Part shown: positions 9,289 to 21,165 of the stretch, one piece after another
How the letters are laid out: each line of letters opens with the position of its first letter
Position numbering within the stretch: position 1 is the stretch's first letter
Assembly: GCA_024803745.1 (NCBI GenBank)
Contig: JANJXV010000100.1
Location: 930,001-994,000, forward strand
Length of the DNA: 64,000 nt
Origin: Megascapheus bottae
Lineage: Eukaryota > Chordata > Mammalia > Rodentia > Geomyidae
Direction of reading: 5' to 3'
Notes under the pieces: generated by a model
What the model was told of the DNA's origin: nothing
The model's database searches: none
Seen by the model: the letters and a program-made list of their open reading frames with translations, nothing else
Translations under genes and position numbers: made by a program

Positions 9289-10659
9289 GAGATGTAACTT
9301 ACCCAAGATCAAACACCATTTAGGATTTTTTTATTCATTAATTGAGTTTAAAACAATGTAGGAGTTACACAAAGCACACACCTGCCGGCTAGTTGAAACT
9401 GCTGACTACTAGTGTGAGGCCTTTCTTCTATGCCATGCTAGTGCACCAGTTGCCTCAGATTAAAGCCTTTCTCTCAGATCACTACAATTGCACGTTCTAG
9501 AGCCTTGGGCTCTAGAACAAGGAACCCAGGCATCTCGGTTCTGTCTTTCATACGGTGTGGAGTAGCCAACTTAATGGTGGAAACGTACATTCCTTGGGCA
9601 AGTACTGTATGCATCAATGCACACACTCATGTCATGTATGTAAGTGTAGACAGAGATGGATGAATAGATCATGACAGGTGCATGGATGGTGTATGCGTTG
9701 TGTATGTTTGTACCTAGCTATTTGTAAATACATGTAACAAGTTGAGAAAAGCATCACCAAGCCAATACAGCTTTTTTTCTACCTTAGGAAGGGGAAAAAA
9801 AAGTCAAACACTACCAGAAGTTAGAAGACATATACTAATGTTTCTTTTAAATAAGCTTCCAAAAATACAAACAAAACAGATGGCATAATTTAAATATGTA
9901 TATATATATATATATATCATGTGTAACATCCGTGTACCAATAGCAGTTAATAATCATTAAGCACAAATTCTGTACCCAGGGATTCTTCTCCATGTTTAAG
10001 TTTAATTCTCTGCTCGCTACACCCCTGCAGGCACATTCTCCTAACACCACCTTTGAACAGCAGACAGGAAAGGGGCATAGTTTTTAGGCAGCTGCCCTCA
10101 TCTCACAAAGCACAAATAAATGTCCCACCACCTCTGACCCCCACTCCTCTTCCCCAAACAAGCACTGAGGCCATTTTCTTTTCTGTTTTCTAACAGCATT
10201 CTGTGCATAACCAAGCGTGGTTTTAAATGAGAAAAAAATTATATAGAAAGGTATACAGCATAATAAACCCAACACCTACATATCCACCCTCTGCAATTAA
10301 AAGTTAATGTTTATTTACATCCGTTAGGGTGTATTTAACATCTAGAATAACACTCAGTAACACTGGAATTTTCCTCGTTGCCTCTCCCAAGTTCACTCAG
10401 GCTTTATAGACAGCTTGCTCTTTATCAGCTGAGCAATCTTCTTATTCATGTGTTTGCTGGAGAGATTACTAAAGCCATGTGTAAATCCCATAAACAACAT
10501 GCAACAACATATAGAACTGTGGTATAGTTTCATCTATTCCCTGCAGCATTTGTTTATCCTTGACATTATTTTCAAAGACCCATTTGGGCTGGCACATACC
10601 CATTCATCCATTATCATAGCTCTATGACACAGAATCATGTTCATGTAAATTTTTGTCAA
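9289..10659. other. No gene; (TA)n run at 9895-9918
   Basis: Unique-looking sequence. The TA run is about 24 bp. The 63-67-codon minus-strand frames are not recognisable proteins. A stretch at 10190-10330 might be a very old LINE remnant, but I cannot support a family. Confidence 0.5.
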
Positions 10660-11320
10660 TATAAACTCATTTATTGGTCAGAGTATGGATTAATATATAC
10701 TAGTATGTAATGTATTGATATATAATGTACTAATATATAGCTAGCATGTTTAATATATTTGTAATATACACTCTTATTATAGTATATTATATTATTAGAA
10801 AATATGTTTATAGATTACATTTATTTTTTTTCCCAATCTTGGGGCTTAAACTCAGGGCCTGAGCACTGTCCTTGGGCTTTACTCAAGGCTAGTTTTCTAC
10901 CACTTCCAGCTTTCCTGTGTATGTGATATGGAAGAATAGAGCCCAGGTCTTTGTGCATTCTAGGCAAGTACTTTACCACTGAGTCAAACTCCCAGCCCCT
11001 ATATTTATAAATGTATTATATTATATACTTACAACACATTATAAAAACATTTAGAATATGGTATAATTATATTATTAAATATAATATATAGTAGTATAGT
11101 ATATATAGTATATAAATAGTATAGTGTATATTACTGGATTGTATATGCTGTAATATATACACTAAATATATTATATATAAATGCATGTACTGTGTATAGA
11201 TTATACTTCTGTAGACAGATTTATAGATTTATATCTGTAGATTAGTAAATACATTAATTGATTAACATATTAATACATAAATCTAGACCCTAATAGATTA
11301 ATTTGGTTGATTACTACATT
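10660..11320. repeat. AT-rich island of tangled TA-type repeats
   Basis: Dominated by short variants of 'taatatat', 'tagtatat' and 'gtatagtata' rather than a pure microsatellite. A reverse-strand SINE sits in the middle (10831-11000). No coding content. Confidence 0.85.
10831..11000 (-). mobile_element. IDL-Geo-like SINE, diverged
   Basis: 'ggggcttaaactcagggcct', then 'gagcactgtccttgggcttt' and 'attctaggcaagtactttac' are the complement of the dimer. An internal deletion shortens the junction ('accacttccagctttcctg'). It is inserted inside the AT-rich island. Confidence 0.85.
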
Positions 11321-12574
11321 TTAAAATTGAAGTTCATATAACATAAAATATACCATTACATCAACTTTGTAGGATATGTTTTTCAAAAGAACTAATTTCA
11401 AAGTAAATTGAGGATTCCCTAACTTAAATATGCCAAAACCAGTAAGGGAGACAGCACTCTCCAGACATGCCTGTCCTTTCAAGTTATATTTCCCAAACCA
11501 CCTAAACTCAAACGGCTCACAGCCACCTCCATTCAGTTTAGGCTTCATTCTGCTGGAGTTGCTAACTGCCCATCTACATTAGCAAACTCAAAGTGGATCC
11601 AGCAATCTAGATTGGCTTCTCTGGACAAAGAGCAATCTATCTTCATTTGTCCTTGAACAAAATGCCATACGGTGAAAAGTAACAAACATCTCTCTCTTAC
11701 ATTCAGAGGAGCTGAAAGTCTGGCACCCAGGTTATCCAGCTTGGCTGCCCTCTGGTGAGAGCTCTTTCTGTATGGAGTCCTTGGTGCTTTCTCGTTATCT
11801 CTTTCTTCACAGGTAGAGGAAAGGGGAAGTCTAATCTCCCTTTCTCTTTTTACAGGTCACTGATCTTTCAGGAGGGTCCCCACCCTTGTAATTTCATTAT
11901 CCTGTCATGACTCCAGCAAAGTCTGATCTCTCAACACCGCCACACAGTGGGTTAGTGTTTCGATATATTAATAGGTGGTGCAGGGGAGGGAAAGCATTGG
12001 GTCTCCCCGAGGCCGAGCCGAGCCTGGGTGTAAATACACGGCCCATTTGTGCAGTGGGTGCAAAATACGGCGATGAGCTAAATGTCCCCACCCAGTGTCC
12101 AGATTCTGGCCCTGGTCTCAGGTGCGGGTACAGAGCAGTCAAGCCATGGCTGCCTGCCTCCTGCTCCAGAAGTGAGGCAAACATTTGCTGCTGGGATGGA
12201 AAGGCCTGCTTCTCTGTTTTGTCTGTGAAAACTGCCTCTCATAAATAAGAGATCAAACCAGGAACGCATATCAAAGCAGATGCAGCCAGAGCCGGGCTAG
12301 CCAGGAAGGAAGACAGAGAATTATAAAATGAGTCTACAGCCCTTGAGCTGAGCATGACAAGGAAGGAAGAAGCAAAATCACCCCAGAACCTGAGGAATGT
12401 GCTACCCAGAGACTGTTCCACTACTAACAGGAATGGATCACCCAACTAATTCATCTGTCTAACCACCCAACGTGGAAAACTGCACCTCTTAGGACACAGA
12501 GACCCTGGGAATGGATCAGTTGTATAACCAAACCACCTGGCTACCTTCCCACTCAGCCATGTCAGCAATTTAAG
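11321..12574. other. Repeat-free stretch; GC-richer core 11950-12250
   Basis: No repeat recognised. The core has several CpGs in otherwise CpG-poor DNA ('ccccgaggccgagccgagcc', 'aatacggcgatg'). Overlapping frames of 95 and 113 codons lie on opposite strands, but neither has a recognisable domain. It could be a constrained non-coding element or an unknown exon; sequence alone does not decide. Confidence 0.4.
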
Positions 12575-12697
12575 TGTTCAGATCAGTAGAGACCGGAGTT
12601 GGAATCCCATTTCCATCATTTACACATTAAAATCACTTCTGGGTTAGGAACTTGAGCCCCACCAATCTACTTTCCAGACCTGTAAAACTGGGATAAC
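12575..12697 (+). mobile_element. MIR SINE remnant
   Basis: 'ggagttggaatcccatttcc', 'gttaggaacttgagc' and 'cagacctgtaaaactgggat' follow the MIR forward consensus pattern with many changes. Confidence 0.65.
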
Positions 12698-12945
12698 GGA
12701 TTGGGTGCTGATGGGCTCGTGCCAGTCCTCCTAGCTACTCAGGAGGCTGAGATCTGAGGATCACAGTTCAAAGCCAGCCCAGAAAGGAATATCCCTGAGA
12801 TTCACCAATTAACTACTGCCCCCTCTAAAAGACCAAAAGGAGCGCTGTGGCTCAGTTGACATTGATGCTAGCCTTGAGCAAAAAAAGCTCAGGGACAGCA
12901 CCCAGGCCCTGAGCTCGAGTGGTGGCATGCACTCACAGGCATACA
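12698..12945 (+). mobile_element. B1-like/Geo composite SINE
   Basis: 'tcctagctactcaggaggct', 'gagatctgaggatcacagtt', then the right module ('gcgctgtggctcagttgaca', 'gagctcagg'-type 'aagctcagggacagcacc'). It directly follows the MIR. The tail is replaced by CA-rich sequence. Confidence 0.88.
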
Positions 12946-13594
12946 CACAAATGGGAAAACTGAACAGCTCTCCTTGGATCAATGGAAAAACACTGTATTT
13001 GAGGTGTCAGGCATGTTGCAAAAGCAAAATAGCTCTCTCAGTCATCAGTGAGGTTCGTACAATGTTAACCGCCCCCCCCCACCGTTACAAGCAAGGAAAT
13101 TGAGTCCTGGAGAAGTTAAGGAACAGGTGTCGTCATGGCAACCTGGACCAGCAGATACGATTATGTGACTCGTGGCTGTTCCGAAGCATTTGGGAGGCTC
13201 TCTACAAACCCTTCCTCCTCACCCTGCAGTACCCTCAACCCACACTGTGGAACTTTGGGTTTCGACAGCCAAGATCTTTTTTCAAGAGTAAATATTTTAA
13301 CTAGAACAAATAGCACATCAAAGCATATCAGCCATGAAATCCAATTAGCTGAGCAGCTTGGGTTTTTTGTGTGTTGCTTTTTTTCCCCCCCACTAAAGTT
13401 CCCTGAAGATGAAATCACCAGGGAGTCATTCACCCTGCAGACAGAGCCGGTGGGAGTTTGTAGTGTTTTTAACAGGAGCTTTCCTTGACGCTAGGATGAA
13501 GAGAAGCTAGAGAACCCGCATATTTGCCCCAGCCAAGAGGGGGAAGACACCCCTATGTTCATTCAAACAGCACTATCAGAGATAAAATAATCAT
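12946..13594. other. No gene seen; C-run at 13071-13083
   Basis: Frames of 117 (+) and 90 (-) codons overlap at 13135-13488 without recognisable motifs. There is a C-run near 13071 and a T/C-run near 13380. No repeat was identified. Confidence 0.45.
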
Positions 13595-13720
13595 CATCAA
13601 TCATAATAGACTTTGTTTAGCCATATCCCTTCATTTCTTAATGATGGGGAAACAGAGTCCCGATGTTTGAAGTGGATTTACTCAGGATCACAGGGCCAGA
13701 GGGAGGGCAGAATTGGGCCT
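13595..13720 (-). mobile_element. MIR SINE remnant
   Basis: 'aatgatggggaaacagagtc', then 'ggatttactcaggatcacag' and 'ggccagagggagggcagaat', is the complement of the MIR core, including the 'caaggtcacacagc'-type block. Confidence 0.72.
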
Positions 13721-14249
13721 AGAATGAGCATTTCCTAATTGTCATTGTACCTTCTTTTCTACTCATCTCTTCAATGATTGGAGAGAGGGGTACAGAAGCG
13801 GAAGCCACTGAGAACGCTGGGAAACCCAAGTGTGGTCAGTCCACCATGGTGACGACAGTCGATGACATCGGCTTACATACTTGAAACCTTCCAAGAGAGA
13901 AGGACTGAAGTGCTGCCACCAAAAGATAGTGATATATTCGTAAGGTGATGCACAAGTGAACTAGGTGGGTCTGACAAATAGCCATATATCTGCACATCAT
14001 GCTGCTTCTCCAGTTCTACACATCTCCCTGCAAGTGGCCAAACTTCACTCCTCTTTCTGGCAGAATGATATTCCACAGGGAATATCAACCCCATTTCAGC
14101 AGCCATTCCTAAGTTGATGGGCCCCTCAGCTGGTTCTGACTTGACTGTGATGAATAGTTATTGCCCAAAAAATGGACGTGCGGTTTTGTCTGAGCCGGAA
14201 TCCTTTGTCACATGAAATGGTGCTAATCAGAACCATTTCAGAGAGGCGA
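13721..14249. other. No gene seen
   Basis: Unique-looking sequence with no recognised repeat. A 77-codon minus-strand frame at 13873-14106 is unremarkable. Confidence 0.45.
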
Positions 14250-14335
14250 TGCCAGGATCAGATGAAATGATGTGCCTTAAAGCCCTGAGAAAAGTGGCTA
14301 GAATTTAATGTGCTGGTGCCATCTACTATTATAAA
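14250..14335 (+). mobile_element. MIR 3' part (remnant)
   Basis: 'gatgaaatgatgtgccttaa', then 'agccctgagaaaagtggcta' and 'gaatttaatgtgctggtgcc', parallel the end of MIR (drop in conserved bases, 'gcctggcacat'-like region). Confidence 0.5.
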
Positions 14336-14774
14336 CATCTGATTGGACTGCGTTATTAAAAATTCATTCCATTGCTTTGCAATCGGAGGCGGGGCGGGGG
14401 GTTGTGTTTGGGGAGTCGGGGGATAAAAGTTCCAAATAATGGACTATATAATCAATAATGATTCCTCACAGCCATCTGCCCACACATGAAAGCCACAGTA
14501 TGGCCATAAAATACAGGCACACAAAGAGACCAGGATTATAGTGTGATCATTTTTAATGCCCTAGCAAAATGATTTGGGTTAAATGTTCTAAATCTATAAG
14601 AGGGCCGACTTGTCCTCTTCATTATATTTGATTGCAGTTCATGGTAAACTGGATTTTACCCCTTGTCACTGTTGGGGTAGCTTAGATTGACGGTGAGTTT
14701 CACAGAGAAATGAAACCAGCATAAACCCTCAAACTAAGAAATGGATAGAAGACATTCATTCCTACATCCAACCA
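14336..14774. other. No gene; G-rich patch and conserved-looking AT block
   Basis: A G-rich patch lies at 14388-14425 ('ggaggcggggcggggggttg'). An AT-rich block with mixed motifs, 14540-14660, has the look of a conserved non-coding element, but that cannot be shown from one genome. Confidence 0.4.
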
Positions 14775-14975
14775 CTGACAAAGTGGTAGAGTCAGACTGA
14801 CCTAGATAAGAATTCTGTTTATGGGGTTGTTTATGCTACTTTGAAAGCCATTTGGGGACAATTATCTCAAACTTTCTCAGCCCTACAATGAAGACAATGG
14901 AAATGATAGTGTTTTTCCTAGTTTTTGCAGAGATTAACTAAGACCCACATAAATACTGTTCTTTAACATCCTTTT
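14775..14975 (+). mobile_element. MIR SINE remnant
   Basis: 'gacaattatctcaaactttc', 'caatgaagacaatggaaatg', then 'gcagagattaactaagaccc' and 'acataaatactgttct', follow the MIR forward order. Confidence 0.6.
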
Positions 14976-15012
14976 TCTGCCACTTTCCTGTCACTTCCTC
15001 CAAACCCCCCAA

Positions 15013-15085
15013 CTCTCTCCATCTCTGTCTCTCTGTCTCTCCATCTCTCTGGCTCTGGCTCTCTCTCTCTCTCTCTCTCTCTCTC
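15013..15085 (+). repeat. (CT)n pyrimidine tract
   Basis: TCTCTC/GTCTCT/CATCTCT mixture ending in a pure CT run of about 26 bp. The Arg/Glu-rich minus-strand frame here is its translation. Confidence 0.95.
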
Positions 15086-15809
15086 AACTCTCAATTTCTG
15101 CTTGTTTGTGGGCTTCAGAAGGACAGGGGACTTTTCTAACCACTGGATCTCAGTGAATGTCACATTAGGTAGTTGACAGATATTCATAGAACAGACTGAA
15201 TAGCCAGCAGCTTCCTAAAGAAACCAGTCCCACCCCTCACCTGACTCCACTCTACAACCTCCCTGAGCTTGTAGCCATGAGAATGATATACCCCCTGACA
15301 GGAGATATTCTGGGATGAAGATGGCAGGTGCTGGGTTCTTTCTCTCCACCTGCCTTTATTCCTGAGCTACCAATAGCTTTGTGGGTTCTTTTCCCTGTTC
15401 CACTGGATGAATGGCAGTGACTGTCTAAGAGCATCTTCAGCAGTGGCCCTGGTGGTAAGAAGTTATTTTAAGCCTATATGATCTCATCTATGGATCAGTC
15501 AAATGACTTCCATATTTGAAATGCATTGGGGTGACTGCCACACATGAATGAGCCTTCCCAGCCTTCCCACATGTATAGGACAAAGTCAAGGAGGAAAGGT
15601 ATCATGGTCAGATGGAGTGGTTAGGCTTAAAGCACAGCTAGCACTGATCTCCACCCCAAAGACGGAGAGGCTCCCTGTCTTGATTAACCTCTCGATTCCA
15701 CCTGTGTCATGCCTTCAATCATCTTCAAAAGGTCTTGGGCTCCAGCATTTAAATCTCATTACTCTGTATCTCATGCCCACTGTGCCTCGAGTCTTCATCT
15801 TACTAATCT
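15086..15809. other. No gene seen
   Basis: Unique-looking sequence. Frames of 60-87 codons without recognisable features. Confidence 0.45.
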
Positions 15810-16045
15810 GATTTTTTTTCCTTTTTGTGGGTCATAGGGCTTGAATTTAGAGCCTGGGTGCTGTCCTTGAGCTCTTTTGCTCAAGGCTAGCACCCTAACA
15901 CTTTCAGCCATAACTCCACTTCTGGGTTTCTGGTGGCTCATTGGAGATAAGAGTCTCCAAGCCTTTGTTACCCAGGTGGAGCATGGAGCCATCATTCTCA
16001 GATCTCAGCTTCCTGAGTGGCTAGAATTACAAGCCTAAACCTGTA
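15810..16045 (-). mobile_element. B1-like/Geo composite SINE
   Basis: The complement of the composite: T-rich tail, 'gggtcatagggcttgaattt', 'gctcttttgctcaaggctag', 'ctcattggagataagagtct', 'cagatctcagcttcctgagt'. It is followed by a short TA run near 16060. Confidence 0.88.
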
Positions 16046-17299
16046 ATCACAGATTTATCATATATATATATTTTTTAACTCATACTTACTTATTGGTTTA
16101 AGAAGTAGTATTATTTACCATTGGACATTCCCACTGAATGCATAGCTATCACCCTATCTTTTTTTAAAGAAAAGTTTGTGGAAAGAATAGAATAATGGAA
16201 TGTTCTGTGGGGAATAAAAGGATTTGCATTGGCTTTGACTAACAGAACCTAGAATATCAATGCTTTAAACTAAAATAGTTTCTTCTTTTCTCCTGTAAAT
16301 GTGGAGAAGTCAGTAGATCAAGGCTTGATGGAATGGGTCTACCTCAGACTATAATGGAGGAGGAGAGAAAAGAGGAGGAAGGAGAGGTAGAGGAAAGAAG
16401 GACACATGAAAATATCCCCATTCCACAACTTCCAAGGGAAAATTCTGAACCCCGCCCCCCCTCTACCTAGCCATCGGCACTTTGGTCTCTCTCTTCCATG
16501 CCAATGCCGCCTCTTTCCTCCCTTCATTCAGAATACCTGGCAAAGATCATGGAGTTGGGAAAAGAAAACAACAACAACAAAAGCAGAGGAACATAAGGCT
16601 GGAGGAGTAATTCTCTCATCTGCTCCTCGAATGGGTGGTGTTGATTACATTCATTTCTACAGAGGGGGAACAAAAAGGCTTTGTTAGGGTTACGTCTTCA
16701 GATTTAAATCCGGCATAATCCAAAATCCACTAATTTCATCCTCAGGAGTGTGACTCCTTGATCTTCTTTAATACCTTTAAATGGAGACGGAATGTTTCTA
16801 ATTCTTGTGCAGTTAACGGCTTCGGAGTTACAGATCTCCAGATTGGACAGTTCACTTGGAGTCTGCAGAGGCAGAAGTCTGAAATTATGGTCACGTTTTT
16901 AGTTCCCCGGCCTTTGCTTTCCCAATTTGTACTATGTCAGCCAGCTTCAGAATTCTTGATCTACACACAATTTTGTCATCTCCAGCAAAGGAGAGAAAGA
17001 GAGGACAAAGGACACAGGAGAGAAGCACTGAAAGTGGGCTGTTTTCTTTTCCCCAATTACTTAAAGACAGTCCTCCAGTTTTCCTTGCCTATGTTATTAT
17101 CTTTGATTCTCAAAGCTTCCTTACCCTAGAAATCCCTTTCATCAGCCAGACAGTCCCTTTGCCTCTCTCCCTGAATGGGAGGTTTTTATTTCCAAAGCTC
17201 TGAGTCTTACTTTTTCTTTTGTCGGCCTCAAGACTTCTTTTCTGCCACCAGGCTTTCACAGATTGAGATTTTTAGATAGGAAACTGAAATCTTTTTCCT
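16046..17299. other. No gene seen
   Basis: Unique-looking sequence with a GA-rich patch near 16357-16405. Plus-strand frames of 93, 123 and 89 codons overlap each other in different frames, lack domains, and are not supported as genes. Confidence 0.45.
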
Positions 17300-17308
17300 T
17301 TGTGATTT

Positions 17309-17521
17309 ATTTTTTAGGACTTTTTTTTCTTTGCCAGTCCTGGACCATGAACTCAGGGCCTGAGCACTGTCCTTGGACTTTCTCAAGGCTAGAGCTCTAC
17401 CACTTGGGCCACAGCACCACTTCTGGCTTTTTTCTATGTATGTGGTACCAAGGAATCAAACCCGGGTCTTCATGCATGGTAGGCAAGCACTCTACCACTA
17501 GGCCAAACTCCCAGCCCTCCA
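17309..17521 (-). mobile_element. IDL-Geo-like dimeric SINE
   Basis: The complement of the full dimer, with T-tail, 'tttgccagtcctggaccatg', 'ggctagagctctaccacttg', 'gaatcaaacccgggtcttca' and 'aggccaaactcccagccct'. A 9-bp target-site duplication 'ttgtgattt' lies at 17300-17308 and 17522-17530. Confidence 0.93.
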
Positions 17522-17530
17522 TTGTGATTT

Positions 17531-17926
17531 TGAACACACCGTACCTTCCAGTATTTCCTCTCTCAAATCTTGATACCATTTCACTTCATACCACACAATT
17601 AGGATCATTTTTTTTAAAGCTAGAATAAGCCCCTGACCTTCTCTTTATCACTTATTTGCTCTAAAATTTAACCATGAACTGGTTTAAAGCCAGCACTCAG
17701 TGAGCTTTTCTTTTGAAAAATGTACCCCACACCCCAGGTAAGTCAGTTCTAGTCATGATATGACTAGGAAAAGGGATGGACAGGGTTAACTTAGCTGTTT
17801 CTAAGATGTAAAGCATCTGAGGCAGGGATTCGATATGGAAAGACTATAAAAATGCTCAATCCAGAGGCCCTAGGTTCAATCTTCAGTAAACAAAGAAGAA
17901 AATACACACACAATAAAAGAAATGAA
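17531..17926. other. No gene; faint ID-like fragment at 17840-17895
   Basis: 'agaggccctaggttcaatct' followed by 'tcagtaaaca' resembles the 3' half of an ID monomer. The rest is unremarkable. Confidence 0.4.
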
Positions 17927-18155
17927 GCCAGGAACCAGTGGCTCATGCCTGTAATCTTAGCTACTCAGAAGGCTAAGATCTGAGGATCATGATTCAAATC
18001 CTAGCAAGAAAGGCTCTGAGACTCTTACCTCCCAACAAATTATCAAAAAAAAAATGCTTGAAACAGAACAATGGTTCACGTGCTAGAGTAGCCGTAAGCA
18101 AAAGAAGTTTAGAGAGAGTGCCTAAGCCCTGGATCTTACACACACACAAAAAGAA
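17927..18155 (+). mobile_element. B1-like/Geo composite SINE, decayed right half
   Basis: A clear B1-like arm ('gccaggaaccagtggctcat', 'gcctgtaatcttagctactc'). The right module is heavily diverged ('atggttcacgtgctagagta'). It ends in CA/A-rich tail DNA. Confidence 0.85.
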
Positions 18156-18284
18156 AAGAAATAATGATAACAAATAATACATGTCACAGTAACTAATATA
18201 ATATACTTTGTTAATAATGATTAAAATAATTATAATATGAATGTAGTTATTATAATGACAATAAAGAATAAAGGACAGGTGGGT
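18156..18284. other. AT-rich spacer
   Basis: TAATAATG-type AT-rich sequence between a SINE and a MIR. No feature otherwise. Confidence 0.5.
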
Positions 18285-18490
18285 AGATGAAATTCACTGA
18301 GCCCAGAGAAAGATATGTTTGAGTTAAATACTAGCTCTGCCATACACTGTTTGTCCTTAAAGTAGTGTCTTAATTGATCTAAGCATCTGTTTCTTTAAAT
18401 AGGACAATACATCTATTTGCAGGGTAAGATTATCCTAAGAATTAAATAAGATAGTTTGTGTAAAACAGTTAACATAGAGATCTGTCTGTC
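18285..18490 (+). mobile_element. MIR SINE, nearly full length
   Basis: 'actagctctgccatacactg', 'catctgtttctttaaatagg' and 'aagaattaaataagatagtt' match the MIR order: 'ctggctctgccacttac', 'catctgtaaaatgggg', 'aggattaaatgag'. The best-preserved MIR in the window. Confidence 0.8.
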
Positions 18491-19520
18491 ATTTCCGTTA
18501 GCTTGTACATTTACTGAGATGATGAGCTGTAGCTGCTATGCCAGTGTCCTACAACTGGAAAATCCAGGAACACAGAAAGCTTTGAAACACTTCTCAATGA
18601 CCCTTGGTCGTTGCAGTATTTCCCAAGCTATTGCATGGACAGCACTCCTCTCTGAAGTGCTCTTCTTCAGAGACATATATTTAATTATGTTTCCTCACAG
18701 ACCAACAGGCTTTGAGCTGATAACCAAGATTAAAACATAATAATAAATCCATCCATCCATACACACCCCATGCCACAAGTTGCCATTTAAGCCTGTTGAT
18801 TTAACACTGACAAGTTTAAGACACTTCATTTCTCACTGGCTCTGTCTGTGTTAACGTAACTTACAGCTATTTAAAAGAAAAAAACAAACAAAACCATTAT
18901 CTCGAGCCTGTAGATTAATAGGCACCAATCATTTAGTCTGGTGCTTATGCAAATGTTTCTGTCTGCCTCAGGACAGTGCTCTCTGCAGGGCAGAGGGGGG
19001 CAGGCAGTGGGGAAGTTTGTTTTTACAATCATTGGAATAGTTTTGTGGGTCATGTTAGCCTTCAAACCTAATTTACAAATGGGAGAATTGAATTCACAAA
19101 TGACGCCCCCCCCAAAAAAAATCTATGCTAGAGTCCTTTGCTCCTTGCCTGCTTCCCTTGGTTATTACGCCATGGTGTTTTCACAAGATGAATCCCAGCC
19201 CGAATCTAGAATTCCATGCTGGGTGCTTTTACAAATGACCCTGGGAAGAGTGATTCTTCTCTTCTGGGGTCTTGGTGAGGTGCTGGTTGAGTTCTCCATG
19301 CTGGATTCACCCTGGCCTATCACCAAGTATCGCCACAGTTGGGTTTGCCATGTTTACTGAGCAACTCCCCCCACACACCCCCACGAGCTAGCTATAGCCC
19401 TCAAACTGTTACAAGAAAAAACATGCATGCTTGCAGTGATTTTTATGCCCCCCAGTCATTTCTGGTTTTTTCTTTTTCTTATGACCATCAGCACATTTTT
19501 AAATGTTTATTTAATATATT
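18491..19520. other. No gene; octamer motif at 18947-18954
   Basis: Mostly unique-looking sequence. An ATGCAAAT octamer (POU-type site) lies in a mixed-composition block at 18900-18990. Frames of 94 and 139 codons have no recognisable domain. Confidence 0.45.
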
Positions 19521-19530
19521 CTGGCCCTGG

Positions 19531-19722
19531 GGCCAGGAGTTTGGCCTAGTGGTGGAGTGCTTGCCTAGCATGCACAAAGACCCAGGTTCCATTCCTTGGT
19601 ACCACATACATAGAAAAAAGCCAGAAGTGGCGCTGTGGCTCAAGTGGTAGAGCTCTAGCCTTGAGAAAGTCCAAGGACAGTGCTCAGGCCCTGAGCTCAA
19701 GCCCAGGACTGGCAAAAAAAAT
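19531..19722 (+). mobile_element. IDL-Geo-like dimeric SINE with TA-expanded tail
   Basis: The full dimer ('ggagtttggcctagtggtgg', 'ggcgctgtggctcaagtggt', 'gagctcaagcccaggactgg'). The A-tail has become a TA tract (19723-19789). The flanking repeat 'tctggccct' recurs just after the TA tract (ending 19800), so the microsatellite lies inside the retroposed unit. Confidence 0.93.
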
Positions 19723-19738
19723 AAATAATATATATATA

Positions 19739-19789
<51 letters not shown>
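19723..19789. repeat. (TA)n microsatellite in SINE tail
   Basis: TA run interrupted once near 19739 by TGAA, then about 48 bp of pure TA. It lies between the SINE body and the downstream target-site repeat. Confidence 0.95.
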
Positions 19790-19791
<2 letters not shown>

Positions 19792-19800
19792 TCTGGCCCT

Positions 19801-21165
19801 TTCAGCAAATGTGCAATCAGGAGAGAGTCTTGGGATGTTTTGCTTAGCATGTAGACAAATGTCTACCATCATGCCTGCTGTGGTACTCATCCCGCATAGC
19901 CCCTGACCAGAGGCAGGATTTCAGTGTTAGGATGGAGTTTAACTTCCAGGACATTGTGAAGATGTCATTAAGGTAGAGACTTCGAGTTCCTCATCTAGGG
20001 GCCTTACCCACACAGAAGTGTTGCCTCCTTCAACGTTGTCAGAGAAGCGACAATGCAGCAGACACCTGCCTTGAGTTTTAAAGAAGCTATCTGGCAAGGA
20101 TCTGGGAGTTAAGGCACTTTCAAATAACCAGGACACCCACCCAACCACAGCTAAATTAAACGAATTCTGCAGACAACCCCTGAGCTTGAGAGAACACACT
20201 GAGAAGCAGGTTAAGTAAGATGGAAGCCTGCTTAGAACCTAGATTCCAGTATAAGGAGATGCAATGATGAGACACCGATAGAGAAGTAACTGTCGACGCT
20301 GTCCCTGAACTCCTGGCCCACGGGAAAACATGGGGCAACAATTATGTGTTGCTTGTACCACTTCATTTGTGCTCGTTTGCTACACAGCAATAGATAATAG
20401 TTCATGAGTGCCCATAGAAAAATGTTATTGACTGGACACATTTCCAATTTCCATTCTCTTATGCAATCCTAGAGAAAGAGGCTGGGTTTAGATATAGAAA
20501 AGGAGAGAAATGTAAGATAAGTCAGTATTGGGTATGTGAATAAAAAAAGAATAGGCAAATATTTCACAAAGTTATTCAAGGCTGACCTTAACTCTGAACA
20601 TAAATGGTTTATGACTTAACCAGCCAAATGCCTGAAGTATGTAGAAGAGGTAAAAACAAAACAAAACAAAATAACTATTGGAAGGCAGACAGGAAAAGAT
20701 GAGTTTTTCTCATCAGAAATTAATGAAGGCTATCTTCAGAAGAAACCAGAAAAAGAATTGCAATAAGACTTCCAAGCAAGAATGGGGGTGGGGGCTGAAA
20801 TGCAAATTCTCCTCCTGGTATCTCCAGACTCAAAAACAAAACAAAGCAGAGCCTTCCATTCCCATGTTCCCATAAGCACTGGCATGATTTGCATACCTTG
20901 AGCTAAGGGAGAATCTCAGAGGTATATGTTTGTTTGTTTTGTCTTCTTCTCTTCTCTCTCCCCCAGAAGACCACAAACCTATTCTGCACACCTAAATTTA
21001 CAGCAAGAAAGCATGACCTCCTCAAATTTCCTAAGATGCTTAGAGAGCCTGCCAGGGTCCCAGCCTAGGTGAGAAGCCAGATAGAGAAACATTTGATATC
21101 TGTTTCCCCCCCCCCTCAGCTCCTTGGCTTCAAGACAAGCGACAAATCCCTTTAGTTCCAGATTC
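19801..21165. other. No gene seen
   Basis: Mostly unique-looking sequence. 'acacagcaatagataatag' at about 20382-20402 recalls the end of an old MaLR LTR, but the rest is not convincing. Small (AAAAC)n runs lie near 20652-20670 and a C-run near 21105. Confidence 0.45.

Noticed and set aside
11907..12248. A coding exon in the CpG-bearing block
   Set aside because: Overlapping open frames on both strands point to composition rather than coding, and no domain or clear splice pair is visible.
19339..19850. Frames containing a recurring 'EFGLVVECLPSMHKDPG' or 'GLNSGPEHCPWTFSRLELYH' peptide (also at 17263, 17397, 43036, 43193, 57774)
   Set aside because: These are translations of the IDL-Geo-like SINE in two orientations, not a protein family.
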